Source of the DNA: Sphingobacterium sp. UBA7855 | Lineage (GTDB): Bacteria > Bacteroidota > Bacteroidia > Sphingobacteriales > Sphingobacteriaceae | Direction: 5' to 3' | NCBI GenBank assembly: GCA_002500745.1 | Contig: DLST01000015.1 | Coordinates: 59,090-123,089, forward strand | DNA: 64,000 nt | In this document: piece by piece, positions 18,172 through 28,223 of the stretch | How the letters are laid out: every line of letters starts with the position of its first letter | Position numbering within the stretch: the first letter of the stretch is position 1 | Notes under the pieces: generated by a model | The model's input: the letters and a program-made list of their open reading frames with translations, nothing else | Database searches by the model: none | Told to the model about the DNA's origin: nothing | Program-made: the position numbers and the translations under genes

Positions 18172-20190
18172 ATGAAGAAAATAACACTACTCGCACCCTT
18201 GCTGCTCAGCGTCAGTTTATGTCTATCCATCAGCTCCTGCTCCAAATACCTGGATGTCGAGCATTTTTTTGATGACCGACAGAGCGAAGATCGCATCTTT
18301 AAAAGCAAGGATTATACGGAGCAATGGCTCGGAAACTGTTACAACAAACTATTGGACTACAACCTCGAAATGGGCCACCGAAATTATACCATCTCCAACT
18401 ACTCGGACGATATGTTCTACAATGAATCCGCCGGAGGCAACGGCGATGAGTACCGGCGATTCAAATTTGGAGAGTACGATTATACCTGGCAGCGCCAATC
18501 GTGGGCACAGTCGTATGGCGGAATCCGTCAAGCCTCAGTCATGATACATAGCATGGCTGAAGGCGGAACTTTCACGCCAAAACAGGTAGCAGATTATAAG
18601 GCGCAGGCACGCTTTATCCGTGCCTACCTGTACTGGCTACTCCTACGCAAGTATGGTCCAGTACCGATTATGCCAGATAAAGGTGTAGACTACGACGAAA
18701 GCTATGACAAACTAGCCTACCCGCGCAACACCTACGATGAAGTCGCCACCTTTATTGCCGAAGAAATGGCCCTGGCAGCGCAAGATCTGCCCTTGAAGCG
18801 TGACAACCGCAACATCGCCCGTCCTACACGTGGAGCAGCATTGGCCACACGCGCCAAAGCATTATTGTTTGCGGCAAGCCCCCTGGCCAATGGTAATGCA
18901 GAAATGAGTGACTTTACGGATGATAAAGGCCGGGCGCTAATTTCGGCACAATACAGCGAAGAAAAATGGGCCCGTGCAGCAGCGGCGGCCAAAGATGTGA
19001 TCGATTTAAATGCATACAAGCTGTATACAGCCGATTTTAAAGCCAAAGGTACTACCGACTATCCAGCCACCATCACCCCCCCACATCATCCCGAATACTC
19101 CGAAAAGAACTTTCCCGAAGGATGGGCCAATATTGATCCCTTCGAATCTTATCGCGCCGTATTTAACGGTGATCTATATGCGGCCGAAAATCCAGAAATG
19201 ATCTTCACCAGAGGCGAAAATCAAACGGATGAAAACCACGGCATTATCGCGCTGACAAGGCATCAGATGCCCCAGGTGGGCGGCGGATACAACTGCCATG
19301 GCATTACCTTAAAACAGTGTGATGCCTACACCATGAATGACGGAACCACATTTAATAGACAGCAAATCCGGCAGAAATACGGAACAAATATGTTTGTGCA
19401 GAAGGCTGAACTCGATCAATTCAAGCCACTCCTGGAAAATGTGTGGAAAGATTTTGCCCATCGTGAACCGCGATTTTACGCTTCAGTGGCCTATAGTGGT
19501 ACGCTGTGGACCATGTCTAGCGCCACCTCCAACTTATCCAATGTCACCAACAAGCAGATCTTCTATTATCGGGGTGAAAATGAGGGCATGATTAATGGAG
19601 ACCGCTGGCTACCTACGGGGATAGGCATGATGAAATTTGTCAACCCAAAAGATAATGCCACAGGCAATGGCGGCAAGATATACCCCAAAGTGGAGATTGC
19701 CATACGGTATGCCGACCTCCTACTCATGTATGCCGAAGCGCTCAATGAGATCAATGGTTCCTATATGGTTGCTAGCTGGGACGGCAAAACTACACATCAG
19801 ATCACTCGAAATATCGATCAGATGAAAAACAGTATAGGTATGGTCCGTATCCGCGCCGGAGTGCCCAATTATGACAACGCCATATATACCGATCAGGCAG
19901 CGTTACGCCGCCAAATCAAAGGTGAGCGGCAGATCGAATTGCTGGGCGAAAATCAGCGCTACTATGACTTACGCCGATGGAAAGATGCTCCAATAGATGA
20001 AGCACAACAGATCTACGGCTACAATGTGTATATGACCAAAGACAATGCCGACCTATTCTATACCCCTGTGCGCGTACCACAACTCCAGACTATATTTTCT
20101 AAAAAAATGTACTTCTGGCCCGTCGACTGGGATGAGCTCCGCAAAAACAGACGCATGACGCAGGCACCGGGATGGCCTTCTTTCGATTAG
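18172..20190 (+). CDS. SusD/RagB-family glycan-binding lipoprotein (GH43 locus)
   Basis: A 672-residue outer-membrane lipoprotein. The ATG at 18172 is chosen because it directly precedes the signal sequence with lipobox ISSC (Cys23); an in-frame ATG at 18103 lies inside the SusC gene. The mature N-terminus (SKYLDVEHFF) and the alpha-helical TPR-like core with FIRAYLYWLLLRKYGPVPI are hallmark SusD features, as is the C-terminal RQIELLGENQRYYDLRRWK. It closes over the SusC barrel and delivers oligosaccharide. It is longer than typical SusD proteins (500-600 residues), suggesting enlarged loops. Confidence 0.95.
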   Translation: MKKITLLAPLLLSVSLCLSISSCSKYLDVEHFFDDRQSEDRIFKSKDYTEQWLGNCYNKLLDYNLEMGHRNYTISNYSDDMFYNESAGGNGDEYRRFKFGEYDYTWQRQSWAQSYGGIRQASVMIHSMAEGGTFTPKQVADYKAQARFIRAYLYWLLLRKYGPVPIMPDKGVDYDESYDKLAYPRNTYDEVATFIAEEMALAAQDLPLKRDNRNIARPTRGAALATRAKALLFAASPLANGNAEMSDFTDDKGRALISAQYSEEKWARAAAAAKDVIDLNAYKLYTADFKAKGTTDYPATITPPHHPEYSEKNFPEGWANIDPFESYRAVFNGDLYAAENPEMIFTRGENQTDENHGIIALTRHQMPQVGGGYNCHGITLKQCDAYTMNDGTTFNRQQIRQKYGTNMFVQKAELDQFKPLLENVWKDFAHREPRFYASVAYSGTLWTMSSATSNLSNVTNKQIFYYRGENEGMINGDRWLPTGIGMMKFVNPKDNATGNGGKIYPKVEIAIRYADLLLMYAEALNEINGSYMVASWDGKTTHQITRNIDQMKNSIGMVRIRAGVPNYDNAIYTDQAALRRQIKGERQIELLGENQRYYDLRRWKDAPIDEAQQIYGYNVYMTKDNADLFYTPVRVPQLQTIFSKKMYFWPVDWDELRKNRRMTQAPGWPSFD

Positions 20191-20269
20191 TTAAACCAGC
20201 CAAAAAGAATTAGATAGAAAATACCGCAATCGACATTGCATACTTATTTAAGCATTTAAAAAAAAACAC

Positions 20270-21271
20270 ATGAAAAATCCTTATATCTATATTTTAACCC
20301 TAGTCTTGGCCTTGTTCCAAACGGGGTGCAACGATGAATGGGAGGAAGAACTCTATACACAGATGGTGTCTTTTAAAGCCCCAATTGGAAGTGAGGGTGT
20401 ATCTGAAGTGTATCTGCGCTACAACAAGACCGGCGAAGTTACCTACAAATTGCCTATCATACTGAGCGGCTCCCGCGAGAACGACAAAGACCGCTATGTC
20501 AAGGTAGCTGTAGATAGCGATACACTAGCCACTTTTAACCAGGAAAAATATCAGTACCGCAAAGACTTATATTTTAAACAGCTTCCCGAACAGTTTTTTG
20601 AACTGCCCAAGGAGAGCTGCCTGATTCCCAAAGGAGCACATACCGAAAATTATCCGATCAAATTTAAATTTGACAACCTCGATCTTGTCGAACGCTATGT
20701 ACTTCCACTGTCCATTCAGGAAGACCCCTCCTATGTGACCAACAAGCGCAAAGGATGGCGCAAAGCATTGCTCTATGTCAAACCGTTTAATAATTATTCG
20801 GGCAATTATTCAGCCACATCCATGAATGTCTATGCCGACGGGCAAACTAAAAACCCACTTGTATCTAGCGTCAGAACATCGTGGGTGGTAGACGAAAAAG
20901 CAGTATTTTTCTACGCCGGAGTGCTGGAAGAGAAATCAGAAGATCGTAGCCGTTACAAGATTATCATGGAGTTTATGGAACCCTCGGAAGATGTTAACGG
21001 TATCAAATCGGGTACCCTTCATGTGTATGCCGCCGACAAATCCATCAACTTTGAAATGCTCGGGCAGCCTACGTACCAATTAAGGGAAATCGCAGATGCC
21101 ACCAAAAAATATTTGGTCAAACAGTACTGCACCGTCAACCTAAAATACAAATATGACGATATCACCACCATGCCCGGTGTGCCCGTGCGCTACCGCGCAG
21201 AAGGAAGCATGACAATGGAACGATCACGCAACACCCTTATTCCCGATGAAGACCAAGCCATACAGTGGTAG
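20270..21271 (+). CDS. DUF4973-type lipoprotein of SusCD locus
   Basis: A 333-residue lipoprotein (lipobox QTGC, Cys20). The mature start (NDEWEEELYTQMVSFKAPIG) and the pattern of conserved Tyr/Leu in an Ig-like N-terminal domain match the DUF1735/DUF4973 lipoproteins that sit downstream of SusD in many Bacteroidota glycan loci. The second half (about 175-333) is another beta-rich domain. It is probably a surface glycan-binding protein. It lies 79 bases after SusD and 70 before the GH43 gene, in one operon. The family assignment is by recall of motif pattern, so moderately sure. Confidence 0.72.
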   Translation: MKNPYIYILTLVLALFQTGCNDEWEEELYTQMVSFKAPIGSEGVSEVYLRYNKTGEVTYKLPIILSGSRENDKDRYVKVAVDSDTLATFNQEKYQYRKDLYFKQLPEQFFELPKESCLIPKGAHTENYPIKFKFDNLDLVERYVLPLSIQEDPSYVTNKRKGWRKALLYVKPFNNYSGNYSATSMNVYADGQTKNPLVSSVRTSWVVDEKAVFFYAGVLEEKSEDRSRYKIIMEFMEPSEDVNGIKSGTLHVYAADKSINFEMLGQPTYQLREIADATKKYLVKQYCTVNLKYKYDDITTMPGVPVRYRAEGSMTMERSRNTLIPDEDQAIQW

Positions 21272-21341
21272 CATACATCCGGGCAAATGCTGATCAAACA
21301 AACGATGCAATCCAATTGAAAATCTTTAAACAAACACTTCC

Positions 21342-22880
21342 ATGAAAAGAATGACCGTGACCTTTTATTTTATGATGAGCAGCATGTTATGGGTATCTGC
21401 CTGTCAAAAAACCAATCCTACAAACGAGTTAGAGCCCATCCCAAAAAGCAATACCCAACCTGTAGATTCTACTGCAGACGATACAGTAGTGGTAGATAGT
21501 ACCTTCTCCAATCCACTCATGCCCGGAGGTCCCGACCCCTGGGTAATCCAAAAAGATGGTACTTACTATTATACCTATACTCAGGGAAGCAAGCTCGTTA
21601 TCCTCGAAACCAAAAGCATGTCCGAACTCGCCTCCGCACGTCGATATGAAGTCTATACCCCTCCTGCAGATCAGCCCTATTCAAAAAATTTATGGGCACC
21701 CGAATTGCATGAAATCGATGGTAAATGGTACTTCTATTTTGCGGCAGATAATGGCAGCAATGCCAACCACAGAATGTATGTGCTCGAAAATTCTTCTCCC
21801 ACCCCCGTTCAGGGCAACTGGGAAATGAAAGGTAAGATTTCCGATAGCACAAGCGAATGGGCCATTGACGGAACCATTTTGCGGCATGACGGAAAGATGT
21901 ATATGATCTGGTCGGGCGGGAATGCCGGCGCACCGCCTCAAAACATTTATATAGCGCCCATGAGCAACCCCTGGACAATCTCAGGACCAAAGGTCATGAT
22001 TGCCACGCCCACCTACGCATGGGAGAAAAACGGAAATCCAATCAACGAAGGCCCCCAGGTGTTGATCAATCCACAGGGCAAAGTCTATATCGTCTATTCA
22101 GGCAGCGGTTACTGGTCCGACGGCTATTGCCTAGGCCTACTCGCGCTAAAAGATGACGGAGACCCACTACAGGCAGCAGATTGGACAAAACGCAACCATC
22201 CCGTATTTTCCATGAGACCCGAAAGTAGCATTTATGGTCCCGGACACAACGGTTTTTTTAAATCTCCTGATGGAAAAGAAAACTGGATGATTTATCACGC
22301 ACGAAATGTAGCCAACGACGGCAATGCCACACGCAGACCCTACATCCAGCGATTTTCCTGGCATACAGATGGCTCCCCAAACTTCGGTCTACCGGCCAAT
22401 CCTGCACTCAAACAAAAGCGTCCAGCAGGAGAAAAATGGCGGAAAATATATTCCAAGAAAGGGTGGACGGTCGCTGGCTTCAGTTCCGAAGAACCCAATA
22501 ACAACCGGGTGGCTGCCGCAGTGATCGATGACAATATCAACTCCATATGGATAACCCGCTATTCAGTCAATCCAACAAAGTACCCCGACCATTACCTTAC
22601 CATCGACATCGGAGCAGCCCAACCCGTAGATGGTTTTGTAATCCATCAAAAAGATGGCGACAGAAAGATCAAAGAATTGGAAATTCATGTCGGCAATGAC
22701 AATCAAAACTGGGAAAACCTGGGCACCTTTACCTTGAGCGATGTCAATCTCCTGCGGCAGTTTATCGACCTTGCACAGACCAAGCAATTTCGCTATTTCA
22801 AACTTATCCCTAAGTCAGGGTACGACAATCAACAGCAACCCGGCCTGGCGGAAGTAGGCATATTCCGCAATAGTGATTAA
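21342..22880 (+). CDS. GH43 glycosidase lipoprotein with C-terminal F5/8 type C domain
   Basis: A 512-residue lipoprotein (lipobox VSAC, Cys21). A five-blade GH43 propeller covers about 55-360 with all three catalytic acids: base Asp65 in GGPDPWV, pKa-tuning Asp176 in AIDGTIL and acid Glu236 in NEGPQVL. A C-terminal F5/8 (discoidin/CBM32-like) domain (about 365-512) likely binds the glycan. GH43 enzymes invert beta-xylosidic or alpha-L-arabinofuranosidic bonds, so the locus probably targets arabinan, arabinoxylan or arabinogalactan side chains. Lipidation points to the cell surface or periplasm. It is the last gene of the plus-strand operon and meets the regulator genes tail-to-tail at a shared terminator. 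Confidence 0.9.
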   Translation: MKRMTVTFYFMMSSMLWVSACQKTNPTNELEPIPKSNTQPVDSTADDTVVVDSTFSNPLMPGGPDPWVIQKDGTYYYTYTQGSKLVILETKSMSELASARRYEVYTPPADQPYSKNLWAPELHEIDGKWYFYFAADNGSNANHRMYVLENSSPTPVQGNWEMKGKISDSTSEWAIDGTILRHDGKMYMIWSGGNAGAPPQNIYIAPMSNPWTISGPKVMIATPTYAWEKNGNPINEGPQVLINPQGKVYIVYSGSGYWSDGYCLGLLALKDDGDPLQAADWTKRNHPVFSMRPESSIYGPGHNGFFKSPDGKENWMIYHARNVANDGNATRRPYIQRFSWHTDGSPNFGLPANPALKQKRPAGEKWRKIYSKKGWTVAGFSSEEPNNNRVAAAVIDDNINSIWITRYSVNPTKYPDHYLTIDIGAAQPVDGFVIHQKDGDRKIKELEIHVGNDNQNWENLGTFTLSDVNLLRQFIDLAQTKQFRYFKLIPKSGYDNQQQPGLAEVGIFRNSD

Positions 22881-22911
22881 TATACCCTAAATGATGTTTA
22901 CTGAAACTATA

Positions 22912-22945
22912 GGGGCAGTCCAAAATTATTGGATTGCCCCTTTTT
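22912..22945. terminator. Rho-independent terminator between GH43 and regulator genes
   Basis: GGGGCAGTCCAA and TTGGATTGCCCC pair over 12 positions (one G-U) around a 5-base loop, followed by TTTTT on the plus strand. It lies 31 bases after the GH43 stop and 23 before the regulator stop, so it can serve both. Confidence 0.85.
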
Positions 22946-22967
22946 AATCCCCTATAGTTATATTGAA

Positions 22968-23732
22968 TCATGATCTCGGCATTGACTTCAGGTAAGCCGA
23001 TGGAGATACCTTATAATATTTTTGGAAGTTCTTATTAAAGATACTCTGTGAACTATACCCTACTAGGGTTGCGATCTGCTGTAAACTATATTCATTTTGC
23101 GCCATGAGTTCAGTCGCTTTCTTTAAACGCGTTTTATCGACAAGCTCCTTGGGCGAAAGCGCAGAAAGCTGCTTTATTTTTCGGTAAAATGTAGGCCGGC
23201 TCATCAACATATGTTCAGCAAGTTCATCAATACCAAGTTCCGGATACCTAAAGTTTTTTTTGATATAAGCATCCAGCTTGTGCAAAAACTCAGCGTCCAG
23301 CTTCGATGGCGCAAGCAAACGGACATCTTCAAACGGAGCATGAGCAAAATGAGTTTTTACATTGACCCTATTTCTTAGCAGATTGTCTACCTGCACCAAT
23401 AAAAGCTCCAAAGGAAAAGGTTTCTGTACATACGCATCGGCCCCTACTTCAAGCCCCTCAATATGCGCCGTATAGCTATTTTTCGAAGTCAGCAATAGTA
23501 CCGGTATATGGCAATAGTTGAGATTCGATTTGATGAATTTACAGAGTTCAAAACCGTCTATTCCCGGCATCATAATATCCGAGATGACCAGATCAATCAT
23601 TTCGCTATCCAAGATAAGTTTTGCACTTTCACCATTGTCAGCGGTGTGTGTGCAATAATTTTCATTCAATTCTTCAGACAAGAATTCCAGAATTTCTAAA
23701 TTGTCGTCAATAATCAATATGTGCTGTCTCAT
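22968..23732 (-). CDS. Response regulator with AraC-type DNA-binding domain (HTCS output half)
   Basis: A 254-residue regulator read from the ATG at 23732, five bases past the kinase TAA; a TTG at 23753 would overlap the kinase gene and is not needed. The receiver domain (about 1-120) has the acidic pair Asp9-Asp10, phospho-acceptor Asp52 in VISDIMMPG and the conserved lysine in VQKPF. The AraC/XylS helix-turn-helix pair occupies about 150-254 (ending VGYSSQSIFNKNFQKYYKVSPSAY). In most Bacteroidota this domain pair is fused to the C-terminus of the propeller kinase as a hybrid two-component system; here it is a separate protein. It should activate the neighbouring SusCD/GH43 genes. Confidence 0.93.
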   Translation of the reverse strand: MRQHILIIDDNLEILEFLSEELNENYCTHTADNGESAKLILDSEMIDLVISDIMMPGIDGFELCKFIKSNLNYCHIPVLLLTSKNSYTAHIEGLEVGADAYVQKPFPLELLLVQVDNLLRNRVNVKTHFAHAPFEDVRLLAPSKLDAEFLHKLDAYIKKNFRYPELGIDELAEHMLMSRPTFYRKIKQLSALSPKELVDKTRLKKATELMAQNEYSLQQIATLVGYSSQSIFNKNFQKYYKVSPSAYLKSMPRS

Positions 23733-23734
23733 AA

Positions 23735-26700
23735 TTATTTGATTTTTTTCCAACTGCTAAGTTCAAACTCCCTTTCCTGCCGTAGCGGCAGCACCAATTC
23801 AAATACAACAAGGCTACCGCCACTTTCAATAAGCTGGAGCGTACCCTTATGCAGCTCGCTGAGCGACTTGGCCAGCGAAAGACCAATCCCGGTTCCAAAT
23901 CCAAGACTATTTTCTAGCCTAAAAAACGGCTCAAAGATCTTTTTTGCATATTTATCAGGAATAGGTTCACTATCATTTTCCACCGCAATGTTAAAGCTAT
24001 TTTTCTCGATATCTGGATCTGCCAGGTGCACATTCACGTACGTAAGACCATATTTAATAGCATTAGAGAGTAGATTGTTCAATATTTTTACCGTGGCTTC
24101 ACGGTCGACAAAAGCGATGACATCATCCTTGGGATAAGTACTGTTCAAACGGATATTATTCTGTTCGGCGATCTGTTCAAAAGAAGAAGTCACTTCCTTT
24201 AATAAGTCAACAATATTTGTTTTCACAAAATTGAGCCCAAATTGATGCAATTCTGTTTTTCTAAAATCCAACAATTCCGCTGTCAGTTCGGTCAGTCTCA
24301 ATGTATTTTTTTCAACCTGCAACAAGTTTTTACGAATAGTGTCACCATCCGTAATCTTTCGTAACATACCCTGCACCCGCCCGAGGATCAACGTTAATGG
24401 GGTTTGTATTTCATGCGTGATATGCGTAAAAAACTCAATTTTAGCCGCATAAATTTCACGCTCCTTTTCATGTTCAAACCGCATAAGTTTCGCTGCATTT
24501 TTTCGAATAGTCCATCGATGGTAATATAAAGCGATCAAAACCAAAAGCACGATTACCAGTAAAGTATAAAAGCTGTATGCGGCAAAGGTTTTCCAAAATG
24601 GCGGCTTTATAATAATGACAACCCTACGTTCAATACTCCTCCAGCTGCCTGTATTACTTTTCGCCCGCACAGTGAAAATATATTTGCCCGGTTGTATATC
24701 CGTAAAATAGGCCTTTCTATTGCTGGCAAGAATTGTTCGTTTTTGAGCTAACCCTTCCAGCATATATTCATATCTGGTAACCGCCGGAGAAGCATAATTG
24801 AGCGCAGCAAATTCGATACTGAAGTTATTTTGGTTATAAGCTAAACATATACTGTCGAGATACACTACCGAACGTTTGATGGGGCTTTTATCCATACCAG
24901 GATGGATAGCTTTATTATCTATCTCCAGGCCAGTAATAAATAAAGCCGGGCGCGGTCCAGTGTTTAAAAAATCTTTGGGGTCAAAGGCGATCAGCCCTTT
25001 TACTGACCCAAAATACAAGCTACCAGACCGGTCTTTGTAAGCCGAACAAAAATTAAACTGATCAGTGATCAATCCATTGGCTTGATGATAGTTTCTAAAG
25101 GTCTCCGTTTTGATATCCAGACACAAAAGCCCCTTTAAAGAACTTATCCAAAGGTTTTGAAAATCATCTTCCAGTATACTAAAATACACATTGGTCGGAA
25201 ATCCCGCTGCAGTATCGTATCTTTTAGTTGACGTTCGGTCTCGACTTAAGCGGATCAGCCCACCACCTTCCGTCGCAAACCACATCGACCCCATGCTATC
25301 TTCGTGGATACCATATACCGGAAATTCGGGAATCTGACCTGTTTTAGTACTGCTCCCAAATCGGATATTCCCCTGTACACCCGATTTGGGATGATAGTAA
25401 TAAACACCGTTCGACATGGTGCCCACCCAAATAAATCCATTTCTATCCTCCCGGATGCTCAGCACATAAGGACGGCCAGGGATATGATTGATGCGATCAA
25501 AAGTCTTTCTTTTGAGGTCGTACCTGAACAGGCCGGCGTTCTCATCATAAGCTGTACCCACTAATATCGTGCTGTCACTTGTCTGAAAGATGCTCAAAAC
25601 AAAATCGTTGCCAGATTCAGCGGGCAGACCGATAGCACGATGCTGCTGACGGATTAGCCCTGTCCGGATGTCCATAATCTCCAATCCCCGATGAAAGGGC
25701 CCCACCAGAAGATCATTTCCCACAGCGAGCAGACCGTGGATATTCGGATAGGAAAGTGCATTTTCACCTGTTGTTGGATAGTGCTTAAAAAGTTGCCTTT
25801 GTGGATCAAACCTATTGAGACCGGCATCTTCCGTGCCAATCCAGAGTTGACCATCCCGATCAGGAACTAGCTCACGGACAGCATATCCCGATATCGAATT
25901 CTGTCCCACAATAGGATAGTATTTCCGAAAACGTGCGTTTTCAAGCGAGCAATAGTTCAGCCCACCAAAAAAAGTACCCAACCACATCCCCCCGCTTTTA
26001 TCTTTGCACACCTTATATACCGCGTTATCCGTCATCGCATACGGGTCATCAGCGCGCTTGCCGAGGTGGCGGCATTTTTTGATGTTGGGATTATAGATAT
26101 ATACTCCAGATTCTGTTGCGACCCAATAATCGCCATTATTTCCCTTACAGATATCCCGTACAAAAATAGCGTTATCGCCCTTTACACTATGCACAATCGT
26201 CGCCGTTGTTCGCTTATCCAAATCATAGCGCTTAAGCCCAGACCCAAAATATCCAACGAGCACAGCACCGTCATCAAGCGGAAAAATAGCACTAATGGTA
26301 TTCATATTTGAAGGCCTGTTCAAGTTCACCGTTTTCATGGTTTTCACAAGCACCCCACGCGGGTCGAAAATACGAATTTCGCCCTGCTTATTACCCGTCC
26401 ACAGATTTTTGGCACCATCCAAAAATAAAGCCGTAGTCTGCACCTGATAATTTTTGACCACGTTCTTTTTTATGCTATAGCGCCATAGCGACGAATTGGC
26501 GATAAACCAGATATCATCCCCATTGGCTATGACCTGTTCGATATATAGCTGAGGGATCAGGTCTATTGGCGATATCACCTCACCAATGGTATCGTACCGG
26601 TACATTCCCTTTCCTGTGCCAATCCATAGTATTCCTGGCTGCCCTTCGGTCAAGGTATTGATTACATTGTTGCCGATGTTATTAAAAGGATCATTTTTAT

Positions 26701-26911
26701 TTTCGCAAAGCTTAAAATTGTAGCCGTCAAATCTGCACAGACCTGCACGTGTACCTACCCACATAAAGCCTTTGCCATCCTGCAAGATGGAGCGAACAGC
26801 CTGATGAGGAAGTCCATCCTGCGTCTGATAGTGCTTGAAATAATATTGGGCATGACAAACAACCACGCTAAACTGCAGGATCAGCCAAACAAAAAAAGTA
26901 GGATAAGACAT
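23735..26911 (-). CDS. Two-component propeller sensor histidine kinase (HTCS input half)
   Basis: A 1058-residue membrane sensor. A signal peptide (cleaved near CHAQ) leads to a periplasmic double propeller of reg_prop repeats (about 25-680, with repeated GFMWVGTRAGLCRFDG-type blades), a Y_Y_Y immunoglobulin-like domain (about 690-765), one membrane helix (776-798), HisKA with His833 in HITHEIQTPLTLI, and HATPase_c with N-box NLLSNAIKYG and G2 GFGTGIGLSLA. The G1 motif is degenerate (ENDSEPIP), as is common in this family. It ends right after the HATPase domain with no receiver. Propeller sensors bind oligosaccharides released in the periplasm; the regulator is encoded two bases downstream. 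Confidence 0.95.
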   Translation of the reverse strand: MSYPTFFVWLILQFSVVVCHAQYYFKHYQTQDGLPHQAVRSILQDGKGFMWVGTRAGLCRFDGYNFKLCENKNDPFNNIGNNVINTLTEGQPGILWIGTGKGMYRYDTIGEVISPIDLIPQLYIEQVIANGDDIWFIANSSLWRYSIKKNVVKNYQVQTTALFLDGAKNLWTGNKQGEIRIFDPRGVLVKTMKTVNLNRPSNMNTISAIFPLDDGAVLVGYFGSGLKRYDLDKRTTATIVHSVKGDNAIFVRDICKGNNGDYWVATESGVYIYNPNIKKCRHLGKRADDPYAMTDNAVYKVCKDKSGGMWLGTFFGGLNYCSLENARFRKYYPIVGQNSISGYAVRELVPDRDGQLWIGTEDAGLNRFDPQRQLFKHYPTTGENALSYPNIHGLLAVGNDLLVGPFHRGLEIMDIRTGLIRQQHRAIGLPAESGNDFVLSIFQTSDSTILVGTAYDENAGLFRYDLKRKTFDRINHIPGRPYVLSIREDRNGFIWVGTMSNGVYYYHPKSGVQGNIRFGSSTKTGQIPEFPVYGIHEDSMGSMWFATEGGGLIRLSRDRTSTKRYDTAAGFPTNVYFSILEDDFQNLWISSLKGLLCLDIKTETFRNYHQANGLITDQFNFCSAYKDRSGSLYFGSVKGLIAFDPKDFLNTGPRPALFITGLEIDNKAIHPGMDKSPIKRSVVYLDSICLAYNQNNFSIEFAALNYASPAVTRYEYMLEGLAQKRTILASNRKAYFTDIQPGKYIFTVRAKSNTGSWRSIERRVVIIIKPPFWKTFAAYSFYTLLVIVLLVLIALYYHRWTIRKNAAKLMRFEHEKEREIYAAKIEFFTHITHEIQTPLTLILGRVQGMLRKITDGDTIRKNLLQVEKNTLRLTELTAELLDFRKTELHQFGLNFVKTNIVDLLKEVTSSFEQIAEQNNIRLNSTYPKDDVIAFVDREATVKILNNLLSNAIKYGLTYVNVHLADPDIEKNSFNIAVENDSEPIPDKYAKKIFEPFFRLENSLGFGTGIGLSLAKSLSELHKGTLQLIESGGSLVVFELVLPLRQEREFELSSWKKIK

Positions 26912-26936
26912 AATCTATGTTGGCAATCGGTTCTTT

Positions 26937-26975
26937 CAAATATAATCAAATGTACCAAAAAATGACAAGAGCAAA
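26937..26975 (-). promoter_or_regulatory. Candidate promoter(s) of the HTCS operon
   Basis: Two exact TAnnTTTG boxes lie 10 bases apart on the minus strand: TATATTTG (26944-26937) and TACATTTG (26954-26947). The first would start transcription about 20 bases before the kinase ATG; the second has a TTTG 17 bases upstream (26975-26972) as possible -33 element. Confidence 0.45.
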
Positions 26976-27147
26976 TGTGATGACACTGCGGACAGCAGAT
27001 AGCTGTGTCAAACAAAAAATGGGACAGGACGGTTTAAATCAAGAAATTGTTAGCTAAGTCTATTTACTTTGAGACAAAACGACAAAAGATTGAGCAAAAA
27101 TGGAATGAAATTTTGACTTCTTTTGAAGAATTTAACACCAATTATAC

Positions 27148-28218
27148 ATGACGATGAAAAGATCACTTCCCCTATTGTTATTTATCCTACTATTATCTTT
27201 TGTGTTAAAGGGACAGACCGTAATACAAAATCCTTTACCAATCGCTTTCGGTGATCCTTTCGTCCTGACGGATTCCGATGGGAAATATTATATGTATGGC
27301 ACCGGCGGCGATGTAGACAAAGGCTTTGGAGCCTATTCATCCACCAACCTGCAGGACTGGACCTTTGAAGGGCAGGTTTATCATCACGACAATAAAAATG
27401 GCTGGGGAATAGACGCATTTTGGGCCCCTGAAGTATACCTGCGGAATGGCCGTTACTACATGCTGTACAGTGCGCAATGGAAAGATAACCCGACGCAAGA
27501 ACTTGAGAATTTCAGAATCGGTGTCGCCGTATCAGATAAGCCCACGGGGCCATTTATCGACTGCTATGACCGGCCAATTTTTGATCCCGGCTATCCTATT
27601 ATCGATGCCAACCTTTGGTTTGAAGATGGCCGGGTTTACCTCTATTATTCCAGATGCTGCTACAAACATCCGGTCGAAAGTGAGGTGGCCACCTGGGCGA
27701 AAAACAAAGGCTGGTATGACAAAGTGGAAGAAAGCTGGGTGTATGGTGTAGAAATTAAACCTGATTTTTCCGGTATCATTGGCGAGCCAAAGTTACTGTT
27801 GCGTCCGCCACTAAAAATGGGTGTTTCCGACGATTGGGAGAGCAGATCGGTAACCAGCAGAGAGGTAAATCGGCGGTGGACAGAAGGCTCTTATCTCTTT
27901 AAAGAAGGCCACACGTATTACATGATGTATTCAGCAAACAATTTCGATGGCAAAAATTATGCAATTGGTTATGCCACTTCGAAAAGTCCATTAGGTCCAT
28001 TTAAAAAAGCGTCAAACAATCCCATTTTACAAAAAAACGGGCTGGTAACAGGTACTGGTCACAATAGTATGGCCTATTCGCGGGATGGCAAGCAGCGGTA
28101 TTGTGTCTATCATGGCCGCACCGAAGCAACAGGGCATCAACGACTGGTTTTTATAGACCCGATGGAAATTACAGATGACGGCAAACTCATTGTACATGGG
28201 CCAACAATAAAAAAGTGA
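27148..28218 (+). CDS. Secreted GH43 family glycosidase
   Basis: A 356-residue GH43 enzyme with a signal peptide ending near KGQ and no lipobox cysteine, so periplasmic or secreted. It is a single five-blade propeller with catalytic Asp36 in AFGDPFVL, Asp153 in IIDANLW and Glu246 in WTEGSYLF. There is no accessory domain, unlike the lipoprotein GH43 of the same locus. It is transcribed divergently from the HTCS kinase, which makes it a likely target of that system. Activity would be alpha-L-arabinofuranosidase, arabinanase or beta-xylosidase; subfamily cannot be told reliably by eye. ATG at 27148, with an alternative at 27154. Confidence 0.92.
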   Translation: MTMKRSLPLLLFILLLSFVLKGQTVIQNPLPIAFGDPFVLTDSDGKYYMYGTGGDVDKGFGAYSSTNLQDWTFEGQVYHHDNKNGWGIDAFWAPEVYLRNGRYYMLYSAQWKDNPTQELENFRIGVAVSDKPTGPFIDCYDRPIFDPGYPIIDANLWFEDGRVYLYYSRCCYKHPVESEVATWAKNKGWYDKVEESWVYGVEIKPDFSGIIGEPKLLLRPPLKMGVSDDWESRSVTSREVNRRWTEGSYLFKEGHTYYMMYSANNFDGKNYAIGYATSKSPLGPFKKASNNPILQKNGLVTGTGHNSMAYSRDGKQRYCVYHGRTEATGHQRLVFIDPMEITDDGKLIVHGPTIKK

Positions 28219-28223
28219 TAGAC

